Of a stretch of DNA of 64,000 bases, positions 8,656-17,742 are shown piece after piece; positions within the stretch are counted from its first letter, which is position 1; every line of letters starts with the position of its first letter. The DNA comes from Clostridiaceae bacterium JG1575. Its GTDB lineage: Bacteria > Bacillota > Clostridia > Clostridiales > Clostridiaceae. The stretch covers positions 62,001-126,000 of the forward strand of contig LQGW01000052.1 of the NCBI GenBank assembly GCA_002838815.1. The letters run 5' to 3'. A program made the position numbers and the translations under genes. The notes under the pieces are model-generated. The model was given only the letters and a program-made list of their open reading frames with translations. It did no database searches and had not been told where the DNA came from.

Positions 8656-9158
8656 GTGAACAACGTCAAGTGATGAACCACCTATTGGTTCATGTATTTA
8701 ATAAAATCCTGCGCATCGAAGAGCGGATGATCCATGAGGAATTCCATCTGAATCTCTCGGTGACGGAAATGCACACCATCCAAGCCATCGGCAAGGAAGG
8801 AACGCCCAACATGTCCGAAGTCGCCGATCAGCTGCACATCACCTTGGGGACCCTGACCACGGCCATCAACCGCTTGGTGGATAAAGGCTATGTGGATCGT
8901 ACGCGAGATAAAATGGATCGCCGGCAGGTGCGGGTTCATTTGACGGATCTTGGCCAAAAGGCCTATGAGATCCACGAAACCTATCACGACCGAATGATTC
9001 AAGAAGTCTTGGAGGAGCTCTCCGAAGAGGAAGCTCAAGTTTTGGCGGGGACTTTGGTGAAGCTTTCGGACTTTTTTTCGGTACCCTTTGACCTTTCAGA
9101 ACCCAGCGGCCCAAAGGCGCGCGCTTTGTCCAAAAAACAGGAAGAATCCCTTCCATAA
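8652..9158 (+). CDS. MarR-family transcriptional regulator
   Basis: 168 residues. The winged helix-turn-helix is clear: NMSEVADQLHITLGTLTTAI as recognition region, then KGYVDRTRDKMDRRQVRVHL as the wing. The N-terminal LSVTEMHTIQAI segment resembles FabT-type fatty-acid regulators, but no fab gene is close. It overlaps the PHP gene by ATGA, so the three genes 7372-9158 form one unit and may be self-regulated. Confidence 0.88.
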   Translation: MSEQRQVMNHLLVHVFNKILRIEERMIHEEFHLNLSVTEMHTIQAIGKEGTPNMSEVADQLHITLGTLTTAINRLVDKGYVDRTRDKMDRRQVRVHLTDLGQKAYEIHETYHDRMIQEVLEELSEEEAQVLAGTLVKLSDFFSVPFDLSEPSGPKARALSKKQEESLP

Positions 9159-9297
9159 TGCAGCCCTTTGAACCCCAGGATCTTTGAACGGACGACTTCG
9201 CCCGTTGGAGGCCGTGGGGTTTTCTCTTGGGGCATCCTCTGTCCTAGGGACAAGAGCACCCCCTTACCAACGACCTTTCTTTCGGAGGAACCATCCA

Positions 9298-9933
9298 ATG
9301 GATTTATTGATCGTACGCCACGGCCAGACGTTGGCCAATACCAAAAACTGGTACTACGGCGTCACCGATTCTCCCCTGACGCCGCGGGGGATGGAACAAG
9401 CCAAAGCAGCGGGGCTTTTAATCAATCGACTGCAGTTTTCCCCGGATCTGCTTTTTTGTTCGGAGCGCGAGCGCACCGTTGATACGCTCTCCCTCATGGG
9501 CTTTGAGGCGGCATTCGCCAAAGTGGATCGTCGCCTCAATGAGCAGCACATGGGGGATTTCGAGTGCATGACCTATGAAGAGATCGGCCGCCGATACCCC
9601 AAAGTCTTTGATGAATGGAACGCCGACTACAACCACTACGCGCCGCCAGGCGGCGAAAGTCGAGAAACGCTCTATCACCGGGTGAAGTCCTTTTTTGAGG
9701 AGCTTGTGGCCCAAGAAGGAGACAGCGATAAAAAAATCCTCGTGGTCTCCCATGGCGGTGTGATGCACTCGGCGTACACCTACTTCAACGGCGGCAGCTG
9801 GGATGCCTACTATGGCGTCTATTTTGGAAACTGCGCTACGCTGCGGGCTCGAACCATCGGTGGAAAGCTGGTCGTTCACGCCCTCTACAACCCCGAGGAG
9901 CTTCAAAAGGCTTACGGCAGCCAAGTGCGCTGA
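9298..9933 (+). CDS. cobC: Histidine phosphatase family protein, probable alpha-ribazole phosphatase CobC
   Basis: 211-residue branch-1 histidine phosphatase. Catalytic RHG (LIVRHGQT), the SERERTVDT arginine motif, the acid MGDFECMTYEEIG and the second histidine (VVSHGGVMH) are all present. It lies immediately upstream of cobU and cobS, which makes alpha-ribazole-5'-phosphate phosphatase (CobC) the best guess; a generic sugar-phosphate phosphatase cannot be excluded on sequence alone. ATG 9298 with CGGAGGA upstream. Confidence 0.75.
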   Translation: MDLLIVRHGQTLANTKNWYYGVTDSPLTPRGMEQAKAAGLLINRLQFSPDLLFCSERERTVDTLSLMGFEAAFAKVDRRLNEQHMGDFECMTYEEIGRRYPKVFDEWNADYNHYAPPGGESRETLYHRVKSFFEELVAQEGDSDKKILVVSHGGVMHSAYTYFNGGSWDAYYGVYFGNCATLRARTIGGKLVVHALYNPEELQKAYGSQVR

Positions 9934-9947
9934 AAAAAGGAGAAGTC

Positions 9948-10505
9948 ATGGCACGTAGGATATTCATTACGGGGGGAGCCCGATCGGGGAAGTCCTCTTA
10001 TGCCGAATCCCTGTTAGCGGACGAGGTCGATGTTTTATATCTGGCCACGGGACAGGCGGTGGATGAGGAAATGGTCCAGCGCATCGCCCGTCATAAAGCG
10101 CGACGCAATCCCAAATGGCGGACCCATGAGGGCATCATGGATTTGGGCAAAACCATTCGGGAAAGCGCTGCATCGCATATTTTGCTGGACTGCGTTACCA
10201 ATTGGGTCTCAAACTTGATTTTTCTGAAAGAAGAATGGCCCGATCCGCTCCCGGAAAAGCAAAAAAATGCCCTCTATGAAGAGATCCAAAGTGAGGTCCG
10301 CGACGTCTTGGCGGCCGTGGAGGGGACGCAGAAAACCCTTATTTTGGTCAGCAATGAAGTGGGCATGGGCCTCGTCTCAGAATATGCTCTGGGGCGTCTG
10401 TTTGTGGATTTTTCGGGCTTCATCCATCAATACATCGCCCAGCAATGCGATGAGGTGTACTTCATGGTGGCGGGTCTGCCGCTGAAGGTGAAGGGGCATC
10501 CATGA
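9948..10505 (+). CDS. cobU: Adenosylcobinamide kinase / GMP transferase CobU
   Basis: Bifunctional enzyme of lower-ligand loop assembly: phosphorylates adenosylcobinamide and attaches GMP. 185 residues, the usual size. P-loop [15 protein letters not shown] at the N terminus, RIARHKARR carrying the guanylated histidine, [12 protein letters not shown], and LVSNEVGMG near the C-terminal third. ATG 9948 with AAAGGAG upstream; overlaps cobS by ATGA. Confidence 0.94.
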   Translation: MARRIFITGGARSGKSSYAESLLADEVDVLYLATGQAVDEEMVQRIARHKARRNPKWRTHEGIMDLGKTIRESAASHILLDCVTNWVSNLIFLKEEWPDPLPEKQKNALYEEIQSEVRDVLAAVEGTQKTLILVSNEVGMGLVSEYALGRLFVDFSGFIHQYIAQQCDEVYFMVAGLPLKVKGHP

Positions 10506-11242
10506 ATTCATGGCTCTTATTGACTCAGTTTTTTACGAGGATTCCCGTGCGGCGCGCCGTGGACTACAGCCGAGCGGCGGCCGGGCGCGCGACCTATTTT
10601 CTGGGATTGCATGCGGCCCTATGCGCGGCGCTTTCGGCACTTTTTGGGACGCTGTTTCTCGCCGCACCTCTTCCTTGGACCCTTGGGGCTCTTTGGACCT
10701 TGCTATCTTGGGTGCTCTTGACCGGCGCCTTCCATATGGACGGCTTTGCCGACACCTGCGACGGTATGTTCTCCGGTCGCTCCGAAGAACGCATCCTAAC
10801 GATTATGAAAGATCCGCTCCTGGGCTCTTTCGGCGCCATTGGCCTACTTTTTGATCTGGCCTCTCACGGCTTGATCCTCTATGAATTGGGCCGTCAGGGA
10901 CGACTATGGGCGTTCCCGTTGATGGCCTTGGGTGGAAAGCTGGCCCTTTTGGGCGGGGCGGCGCTTGGTCCCTTGGCCCGTCCCAACTCTTCAGCGGCGC
11001 TTTGGATTGGCAACATTCCCCGAGGGGCGCTCGTCGTCAACGGGCTGTTTTATGTTCTTGCCGCTTATTTTTTGCGGGAGCTCCCCGGGGGGCTTTTGGG
11101 CCTTGTGGCCGTTCTCTTGTTCACCCTTGCCACCGTTCGCTGGTGTCGCCGGCGGGTGGGGGGACTTGTGGGCGATCATCTGGGATTTTTGGCTCAGGTG
11201 GGTCAAGTGCTGGTGGGGGCCGGCCTTTTGTTGTGCCCATAG
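10502..11242 (+). CDS. cobS: Adenosylcobinamide-GDP ribazoletransferase CobS
   Basis: Integral membrane cobalamin synthase that joins adenosylcobinamide-GDP with alpha-ribazole. 246 residues with several hydrophobic segments and the conserved cytoplasmic motif [18 protein letters not shown] followed by [16 protein letters not shown]. Start ATG overlaps the end of cobU. The preceding cobC-like and cobU genes and downstream cobT complete the nucleotide-loop pathway. Confidence 0.94.
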   Translation: MNSWLLLTQFFTRIPVRRAVDYSRAAAGRATYFLGLHAALCAALSALFGTLFLAAPLPWTLGALWTLLSWVLLTGAFHMDGFADTCDGMFSGRSEERILTIMKDPLLGSFGAIGLLFDLASHGLILYELGRQGRLWAFPLMALGGKLALLGGAALGPLARPNSSAALWIGNIPRGALVVNGLFYVLAAYFLRELPGGLLGLVAVLLFTLATVRWCRRRVGGLVGDHLGFLAQVGQVLVGAGLLLCP

Positions 11243-11280
11243 CATTTTTGAAAAACCAGCTGCGCCCTATGCGTGAACGA

Positions 11281-11310
11281 TTGGCTTTTTGTTGAGGTTG
11301 CCTTTAGAAT
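11281..11310 (+). promoter_or_regulatory. Possible promoter before prs
   Basis: TTGGCT (11281-11286), 18-base spacer, TAGAAT (11305-11310), 36 bases ahead of the prs start. Confidence 0.4.
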
Positions 11311-11345
11311 AGATGAGTAATCATGGTGAAAAAAGGAGTAAAAGG

Positions 11346-12518
11346 ATGTCAAAAAAATTTCGATGCACCAATGCGGACCTAGGGATTATCGCCTTGGACA
11401 ACTGCAAAGACCTTGCCCAAAAGGTCAACCAAGCAATTTTAGATGCCCGGCGGGAGCGGGGGGAACTATACGATCGTTCCGGAGAACCCATCACCACCTA
11501 CCTAATTGACTCCGAGCAGACCCGCTTTGCCAATGGCGAAGGCAAAGTAAAGCTCAGCCAGACCGTTCGGGGTAAGGACATCTACATCTTGGCGGATGTG
11601 TCCAATTATGGAATGACCTATAAAATGTTTGGACGGGAAGTCAACATGGGCCCCGACGAGCATCTCCAAGACATCAAGCGCGTGCTCTCAGCCATGAACG
11701 GCCGGGCCAATAAGGTCACTGTGGTCATGCCGCTTTTGTACGCATCTCGTCAGCATAAGAAAAAGTCTCGGGAGTCTTTGGACTGCGCCATGGCCCTGCA
11801 GGATCTCGAAGGGCTTGGGGTGGATGAGATTGTCACCTTCGATGCGCACGATCCCACCATCCAAAACGCGATTCCCTTGGTCTCCTTTTTGAATATTTAC
11901 CCCACTTTGGAGATTTTGAAGCATTTTCTTTCCACGGAAAAATGGCTCTTTGATTCTTCGGAAAAATTGGTGGTCATCTCTCCCGATACCGGCGCCATGG
12001 ACCGGGCGATCTACTACGCCGGGGTTTTGGGGTTGGATGTGGGCTTATTCTACAAACGCCGGGATCATTCGCGCATTGTGGACGGCAAAAACCCCATCGT
12101 ACAGCATGAGTACATTGGAAGAGACATCTGTGGCATGAACGTGCTCATTGTGGATGATATGATCGCATCCGGCGGATCGGTTTTTGATGTGGCTCGGGAA
12201 CTCAAACGCCGAGGCGCCAAGAAGATCTTCGTCGCATCCACCTTTGCCTTTTTCACGGAGGGACGCAAGAAATTTGACGAGCACTACAAAGAGGGCATCA
12301 TTGATCGGGTGTACTCCACCAACCTCAACTACGTGCCCGAGGAGCTCAAAGAAGCCGAATGGTTCTCCCAGGCGGATCTATCCACCTACCTTGCGCTCTT
12401 CATCGACACCTTGGCCCAAGAAAAAAGCGTCTCCAAGCTCCTGGACGCCACCCAGGGCATCCGTTCGTTCCTGTTGGCCAACGGATTTGATCCGGACAAC
12501 CGGCGCCAAGAGTCCTAA
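11346..12518 (+). CDS. prs: Ribose-phosphate pyrophosphokinase, long atypical form
   Basis: PRPP synthase family, making phosphoribosyl pyrophosphate from ribose 5-phosphate and ATP. At 390 residues it is about 75 longer than the classic enzyme. The catalytic-flexible-loop equivalent reads YASRQHKKKSRES, the DLH-type metal motif is FDAHDPTIQNA, and the PRPP-binding loop is VLIVDDMIASGGS where classic enzymes have DDMIDTAGT. Start ATG 11346 follows AAAGGAG; an ATG at 11313 would add 11 residues but has no ribosome site. It lies between cobS and cobT. Long Prs paralogues occur in other Clostridia; biochemical difference is not established by sequence. Confidence 0.85.
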   Translation: MSKKFRCTNADLGIIALDNCKDLAQKVNQAILDARRERGELYDRSGEPITTYLIDSEQTRFANGEGKVKLSQTVRGKDIYILADVSNYGMTYKMFGREVNMGPDEHLQDIKRVLSAMNGRANKVTVVMPLLYASRQHKKKSRESLDCAMALQDLEGLGVDEIVTFDAHDPTIQNAIPLVSFLNIYPTLEILKHFLSTEKWLFDSSEKLVVISPDTGAMDRAIYYAGVLGLDVGLFYKRRDHSRIVDGKNPIVQHEYIGRDICGMNVLIVDDMIASGGSVFDVARELKRRGAKKIFVASTFAFFTEGRKKFDEHYKEGIIDRVYSTNLNYVPEELKEAEWFSQADLSTYLALFIDTLAQEKSVSKLLDATQGIRSFLLANGFDPDNRRQES

Positions 12519-12559
12519 GAGGAACCCTAAGAGCCTGTCGCGAAAGGAAGGGATGTCCG

Positions 12560-13666
12560 TTGCTTAACCATGCGGTCTTTTTCCCAAGGGGAGAGCAGGA
12601 GGCGCAGTTTGTGCAAAGACTACAAAAGATCCAGGGGCCGGATCCTTCGGCCCTACTGCGGGCCAAGGCACGCCACGATGGCCTTTGCAAGCCTCCGGGC
12701 TCGTTAGGGGTTTTGGAGGATTTGGCGGCGCGCCTGGAAGCCATTACGGGCAGTCCCACCCCCGTGTTTCAAAAAGCCGTGCTGGTGTTTGCCGCCGACA
12801 ACGGGGTTTTTGCCGAGGGCGTCTCGCAAAATCCCCAAGAAACCACTTGGAAGGTTTGCCAGAATATTTTGAAGGGGCGCTCCGGCCTGGGCCAAATGGC
12901 TGCCTTTTACGGCGTGGATGTGTTCTTAGAAGATGTAGGCGTCCTTCGCGATGTGCCCGGTCACACCCGCTACAAAGTCTGTCACGGTACCGGCAACATC
13001 CGAAGGGAGCGAGCGCTGAGTCGGAACGAGGCGTTTCGTTGCCTTTTAGCGGGAGCGGCCCGGGCCCGAGAGGCAATAACCTGTGGCTACAATTTTTTGG
13101 GCGCCGGGGAGATGGGCGTGGGCAACACCACCACCTCCGCCGCCGTCATCTGCGCCATGACGGGGGCTTCGCCGGAGGAGGCGACGGGCTACGGCTCGGG
13201 GTTGACCCTCAGCGGGTACCGTCGCAAGGTGCAGGTTGTGCGCGAAGCCCTTCAACGCCACCAACCCTTTGAGGATGCCTTAGAGGTGCTTTCTTGCCTT
13301 GGGGGCGCGGATCTATGCGCCATGGTCGGGGTTTATCTAGAATGCGCCCTGCACCAAATTCCCTTTGTTCTAGACGGTATCATTTCCTTCGCGGCGCTCC
13401 TTTGCGCCAAGGCACTGGCGCCGGAGGTCACGGCGTACGCCATCGCTTCGCATCAAAGTGCGGAGGCGGGCGCCCGATGCGCACAAAAGGCATTGGGCAT
13501 CACGCCATTTTTGGAGTTATCCATGCGGCTTGGAGAAGGGTCCGGCTGCCCCATGGCCATGAACGTTGCAGAATGTGCTCTTTTTACCTTGGCTCACATG
13601 GCTTCTTTTGAAGAAGTCCAGCTTACTCGCGAATCGTACATTGATCTTAGGAGGAATGAAGAATGA
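12560..13666 (+). CDS. cobT: Nicotinate-nucleotide-dimethylbenzimidazole phosphoribosyltransferase CobT
   Basis: Activates the lower-ligand base to alpha-ribazole phosphate using nicotinate mononucleotide. 368 residues. KPPGSLG near the N terminus, VFAADNGVF, GAGEMGVGNTTTSAA, and the catalytic-base segment RLGEGSGCPMAM near the C terminus are family signatures. The start is TTG 12560 with AAGGAAGG upstream. Its last four bases overlap the btuF start, tying base activation to corrinoid uptake in one transcript. Confidence 0.93.
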   Translation: MLNHAVFFPRGEQEAQFVQRLQKIQGPDPSALLRAKARHDGLCKPPGSLGVLEDLAARLEAITGSPTPVFQKAVLVFAADNGVFAEGVSQNPQETTWKVCQNILKGRSGLGQMAAFYGVDVFLEDVGVLRDVPGHTRYKVCHGTGNIRRERALSRNEAFRCLLAGAARAREAITCGYNFLGAGEMGVGNTTTSAAVICAMTGASPEEATGYGSGLTLSGYRRKVQVVREALQRHQPFEDALEVLSCLGGADLCAMVGVYLECALHQIPFVLDGIISFAALLCAKALAPEVTAYAIASHQSAEAGARCAQKALGITPFLELSMRLGEGSGCPMAMNVAECALFTLAHMASFEEVQLTRESYIDLRRNEE

Positions 13667-14718
13667 AACGAACACAACGTTTTGCCGGATTGATGATGGC
13701 GGCCGTGCTGCTGATCGGCGGGTGCGGCCCCGCAAAATCCACCACCGCAGGAGGGCCAAAATCCGATCCCAAGCCCGCAAAGACCGCGCCCTTAAATCAA
13801 AACAGCACGCCCGGCGGAAATAACGTCATTCCTTTGCCCACTCAGCCCGCTACCCAGTACCCCATGGAATTCAAGGGATCTGATGGTAAGAGCGTCACCA
13901 TTGCGAAGGAGCCCCAGCGGATTCTTTCCCTGTCTCCCACCTTCACGGAAACCATCTACGCCCTGGGACGCGGCGATCGGTTGGTGGGACGCACCGATTC
14001 CTGCGACTACCCCGCCGAGGTTTCCAAGGTGCCCAGCGTGGGGCCCATGATGATGCCCTCCGTGGAAAAAATCGCTGAACTGAACCCCGACGTAATTTTG
14101 GTAAGCTTTATGAAGGCGGAAGTGGTGGCACAAATCGAGAAGGCCGGCGCGAAAGTCATTCAGATTCCTTCGGCGCAATCGATCCAAGGATCTTATGAGA
14201 CCATGGCCACCCTGGGCAAAATCCTCAACGCCAACGAAGGAGCCCAAACGATCCGAAAAGCCATCGAAAAGGACATCCAAGCGGTGCAAGAAAAAGTTAA
14301 GAATCTGCCGAAAAAGACGGTGTATTATGTGGCCGGCTTTGGCAAAAGCGGAGACTACACCGCCGGAGCCAATACCTTCATCAACGATCTGATCGTGGCG
14401 GCCGGCGGGGACAACGTCGCAAAGGACGTCAAGGGATGGAAATATTCGGTGGAAAAGCTCATGGAAAAGGATCCAGAGTATCTTTTCATCGGCAACATGG
14501 CAAAACTCGCCGATGAATTCAAAGTCACCGAGCCTTATAAAAACCTCACCGCCGTAAAGGAAAATCGGTTCCTTGAAGTGGACGACAACCTCATCAACCG
14601 GGAAGGCCCCCGCATGGGCAAGGCCGTGGAGATGATTGCTGAAATCCTTCATCCAGAAGCTTTCGGCAAAAAAGCCGCCGTTTTGGAGCGTCGCTTTGCG
14701 GGACTTCTTGTCGCTTAA
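13663..14718 (+). CDS. btuF: Corrinoid (or iron-siderophore) ABC transporter substrate-binding lipoprotein BtuF-like
   Basis: 351 residues. Signal peptide with lipobox LIGGC (lipidated cysteine about residue 21), a Pro/Ser/Thr-rich linker, then a class III periplasmic-binding fold: PQRILSLSPTFTETIYALG, VGRTDSCDYP, SVEKIAELNPDVILV, and late GPRMGKAVEMIAEIL. FecB/BtuF-type receptors bind vitamin B12 or ferric siderophores; the neighbouring cobUST genes favour corrinoids. Coupled to cobT by a four-base overlap. Confidence 0.85.
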   Translation: MKRTQRFAGLMMAAVLLIGGCGPAKSTTAGGPKSDPKPAKTAPLNQNSTPGGNNVIPLPTQPATQYPMEFKGSDGKSVTIAKEPQRILSLSPTFTETIYALGRGDRLVGRTDSCDYPAEVSKVPSVGPMMMPSVEKIAELNPDVILVSFMKAEVVAQIEKAGAKVIQIPSAQSIQGSYETMATLGKILNANEGAQTIRKAIEKDIQAVQEKVKNLPKKTVYYVAGFGKSGDYTAGANTFINDLIVAAGGDNVAKDVKGWKYSVEKLMEKDPEYLFIGNMAKLADEFKVTEPYKNLTAVKENRFLEVDDNLINREGPRMGKAVEMIAEILHPEAFGKKAAVLERRFAGLLVA

Positions 14719-14771
14719 GTCTCGATGCGCATCCATTGCCCTAAGGACACTCGTCAAAGGAGGAGGAATCC

Positions 14772-15815
14772 ATGAACCCCAAACGTGCCAAGCAGCGCAG
14801 GGTCTTCATGATCCTCCTTTTGCTTTTGCTTTTACTGGCCCTTTTGTCCATTACCCTAGGCGATGCGCGCATCGGAGTCTTTGAGACCTTTGAACTATTA
14901 GGCCGCCGCCTGCGAACCTGGGTTCTAGGGGAGTCCATGGAAGGGGGCGTAAAGGGCGTCATTTTGCTGCAGATTCGCATCCCCCGGATCGTGGGGGCCG
15001 CTTTTGTGGGGGCTGGTCTCTCGGTGGTGGGTTGCGCCTATCAGGGCGTATTCCGAAACCCCATGGCCGACCCCTACATCCTCGGCATTTCCTCGGGCGC
15101 AACCCTTGGGGCTGCGCTCACCATCAGCTTGGGCGCCACGGGGACTCTTTGGGGGTTTGGCGCCGTCACTTTGGGCGCGTTTTTAGGGGCCTTGGGCGCG
15201 ACGTTTTTGGTCTATGCACTGGCCCTGCGAAGGCGCTCCCAAGAACTGACGGCGCTTCTTTTGTCGGGGATTGCCGTGAGTTATTTGCTCTCGGCGCTGG
15301 TTAGCCTTATTTTGGTGTTTGATGAGCGTAACGTCTCGCGCATCGTCTATTGGACCATGGGTTCCTTTGCCGGCGTGGGCTATCCCCAGCTGGCGCTTTT
15401 GATCCCCGTGACGCTTTTGGGCAGCGCGCTGCTTTGGACCAAGTGGCGCCCTTTGGATATTCTCTCCAGTGGGGAGGAGGTGGCCCGCTCCTTGGGGGTG
15501 GATCCCCGCCGGGTGAAAATCCAAATTATGATCACCTCCTCTTTGGTGGTGGCCGTGGCCGTGGCATTTACAGGAACCATTGGCTTTGTGGGGTTGATGA
15601 TGCCACACATCATGCGCATGGTGGTGGGGCCTTCCCACCGGCGGTTGATGCCCTTTAGCATGATGGCGGGCGCATTGTTTCTTTTGCTGGCGGATACCTT
15701 GGCGCGCTCGGCCCTATCTGGCGCAGAGCTCCCGGTGGGGGCGGTGACGGCGCTCTTTGGGGCTCCCTATTTTCTGGTGTTGCTTTTGAGGCGCAAAAAA
15801 GGGGAGGGATCATAA
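14772..15815 (+). CDS. btuC: FecCD/BtuC-family ABC transporter permease
   Basis: 347 residues with about ten hydrophobic segments. Family motifs RIPRIVGAAFVGAGLSVVG, GVFRNPMADPYILGISSGA, and the coupling-helix stretch GTIGFVGLMMPHIMRMVVG are present. Probably transports corrinoids given its place between btuF and btuD in the cobalamin block. ATG 14772 with AGGAGGA upstream. Its stop overlaps the ATPase start (TAATG). Confidence 0.9.
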   Translation: MNPKRAKQRRVFMILLLLLLLLALLSITLGDARIGVFETFELLGRRLRTWVLGESMEGGVKGVILLQIRIPRIVGAAFVGAGLSVVGCAYQGVFRNPMADPYILGISSGATLGAALTISLGATGTLWGFGAVTLGAFLGALGATFLVYALALRRRSQELTALLLSGIAVSYLLSALVSLILVFDERNVSRIVYWTMGSFAGVGYPQLALLIPVTLLGSALLWTKWRPLDILSSGEEVARSLGVDPRRVKIQIMITSSLVVAVAVAFTGTIGFVGLMMPHIMRMVVGPSHRRLMPFSMMAGALFLLLADTLARSALSGAELPVGAVTALFGAPYFLVLLLRRKKGEGS

Positions 15816-16612
15816 TGGAGATGAGAAATGTGAGTTTTTCCTACCATGGGAACGACCTTTTCAAAGATTTTTCCCTGAACCTTCCCCAAGGCCGCTGGCT
15901 GGCCGTTCTCGGTCCCAACGGATCGGGGAAAAGCACGTTGTTGAAGCTTTTTTTGGGCTTGATCCAGCCCCAAAAGGGGGAGGTGCTCTTTTTGGGGGAG
16001 AATCTCCAAGGCATGAGTCCTCGGGAGCGCTCGCAGCGCATGGCTTATGTCCCCCAGCAGTTTTTAGCGCCCTTTGAGTTCACCGTCCAGGACGTGGTGG
16101 CCATGGGCCGCGCCCCTTATTTAAAGGGCTTTCAAGAGCCCAGTGGTCGCGATTGGCACTTGGTGGAGGACGCCCTTGCTCGAGCGGGCGTCTTGCATTT
16201 AAAGGACCAGCCCATTACAAAAATTTCCGGCGGAGAGGTGCAGCGCTGCGCTGTGGCGCGGGCGTTTGCTCAGGATACGCCGTGGATTTTTCTGGATGAA
16301 CCGGTGAACCATTTGGATGTGCGCCATCAGGTGGCCATCTTGGATGATTTGAAGCGGGCGACTCCGGAAAAAAGCGTGGTGGCGGTGATGCACGATTTGA
16401 ATTTGGCGAGGGACTATGCCGATGAGGTCCTCGTGCTCTCCAAGGGCACGCTTTTGGCAAAGGGAGCGCCCAAAGACTGCCTCACTCCGGAGGTGCTGGA
16501 GCCTCTATACCAGATGAAATTTTTAATCGCCCGCACCCTGGAGGAGGAAAAGCAGTATCTTTTCCCCAAGACGCAAGCGGTGCAAAGCACTCCCCACGAA
16601 AGGAAGCAATAG
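15815..16612 (+). CDS. btuD: ABC transporter ATP-binding protein, BtuD/FepC type
   Basis: 265 residues. Walker A GPNGSGKSTL, Q-loop region, signature ISGGEVQRCAVARA, Walker B and D-loop IFLDEPVNHLDV, and the switch histidine (AVMHDLNLA). Energises the BtuC permease. Starts within the stop codon of btuC. Only three bases separate it from rlmN, so the block is read into a housekeeping gene. Confidence 0.9.
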   Translation: MEMRNVSFSYHGNDLFKDFSLNLPQGRWLAVLGPNGSGKSTLLKLFLGLIQPQKGEVLFLGENLQGMSPRERSQRMAYVPQQFLAPFEFTVQDVVAMGRAPYLKGFQEPSGRDWHLVEDALARAGVLHLKDQPITKISGGEVQRCAVARAFAQDTPWIFLDEPVNHLDVRHQVAILDDLKRATPEKSVVAVMHDLNLARDYADEVLVLSKGTLLAKGAPKDCLTPEVLEPLYQMKFLIARTLEEEKQYLFPKTQAVQSTPHERKQ

Positions 16613-16615
16613 ATC

Positions 16616-17716
16616 ATGGAAGAGAAGAACGAACAAACCCTGCGCCCCTCGCTGCTGGATTATACGCGGGCCGAACTTGGGGAGTGGCTCGCCGCTCATG
16701 AGGATAAAGCCAGCCGCGCTGAGGTGGTCTGGCGCTACCTTTATCGGGAAGGGATCCAAAACCCCCACCGAATGACCGAGCTTCGGGAGGCGACCCGAGC
16801 GCTTCTTGACGAATCCTTTCAGGAGCGGCGCTTGACTCGAGAAGCCGTACGGGAAGACGATGATGCGACGGTGAAGTTTTTGTTTCGTCTCCCCGATGGT
16901 CATCTGATTGAAACGGTGCTGATGAAGCATCCCTACGGCCGCTCGGTCTGTCTGACCAGTCAAATCGGCTGCAACATGGGGTGCCGATTTTGCGCCAGCG
17001 GGCAACTTTTTCGGGAGCGCAGTTTAAAGGCCGGAGAATTGGTGGCTCAGTGGATGGAGGCCGCCCGTTGGCTCAACGAAAACGCGCCAGACGAGTCCTT
17101 GACGCATATGGTGCTCATGGGCATCGGCGAGCCTTTTGACAATTACGAAGAGGTCGTTCGCTTTTTGCGCATTGTAACGGACCAAAAGGGCCTGGCCATC
17201 GGCCCCCGGCACATCAGCGTCTCCACCAGCGGGTTGGTTCCGGGCATTCGCGCCTTTGCCCGAGAGGCCTTGCCGGTGAAGCTCGCCATCTCGCTGCACG
17301 CGCCCAACGATGCGCTGCGCTCGAGCCTCATGGCGGTGAATCGACGATATCCTTTAAAAGAGCTCATGGCCGCCGTGACGGAATACATTGATCGTTCGGG
17401 GCAGCGCGTGAACTTTGGATATATTTTGATTTCCGGCATCAACGACGACGTGAAGCAGGCTCAAGAACTGGCGGACCTGCTGCGCCCCTTAGGTCGGCGC
17501 GCCGCGGTGAATTTGATTCCTTATAACCCCGTGGCCGGCACCTCGTTTGAGCGGAGCAACAAAGAGGCCATAGACGCCTTTTATGAGACCTTGGTGCAGC
17601 AGGGAATTCTCTGCGTACGTCGAAAAGAACGGGGTAAGAACATCGATGCGGCCTGCGGCCAGCTGCGCAGCCGCTACCTGCATAACCCCGCTGAGTCCCC
17701 ATCGCATCGCCCATAG
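16616..17716 (+). CDS. rlmN: 23S rRNA (A2503-C2)/tRNA (A37-C2) methyltransferase RlmN
   Basis: Radical SAM enzyme methylating C2 of adenosine in 23S rRNA and some tRNAs. 366 residues. The cluster-binding motif CNMGCRFC lies near residue 118, followed by GELVAQ, MGIGEPFDNYE, STSGLVP and SLHAPNDALRSS. The C-terminal cysteine that forms the methyl-protein bridge is in DAACGQLR. ATG 16616, three bases after btuD, with GAAAGGAAG upstream. The Cfr resistance paralogue is unlikely: N-terminal layout and neighbours fit RlmN. Confidence 0.95.
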   Translation: MEEKNEQTLRPSLLDYTRAELGEWLAAHEDKASRAEVVWRYLYREGIQNPHRMTELREATRALLDESFQERRLTREAVREDDDATVKFLFRLPDGHLIETVLMKHPYGRSVCLTSQIGCNMGCRFCASGQLFRERSLKAGELVAQWMEAARWLNENAPDESLTHMVLMGIGEPFDNYEEVVRFLRIVTDQKGLAIGPRHISVSTSGLVPGIRAFAREALPVKLAISLHAPNDALRSSLMAVNRRYPLKELMAAVTEYIDRSGQRVNFGYILISGINDDVKQAQELADLLRPLGRRAAVNLIPYNPVAGTSFERSNKEAIDAFYETLVQQGILCVRRKERGKNIDAACGQLRSRYLHNPAESPSHRP

Positions 17717-17742
17717 GGCGTCGAGGGAAAGGAGAATTTCGC

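Noticed and set aside
9159-9297. Cobalamin riboswitch before the cob genes
   Set aside because: No B12 box or other riboswitch core sequence; the 138 bases show only short inverted repeats.
13792-14757. 321-codon open frame antisense to btuF
   Set aside because: Mirror of btuF codon pattern; His/Gly/Asp-rich nonsense composition, no domain, no start site.
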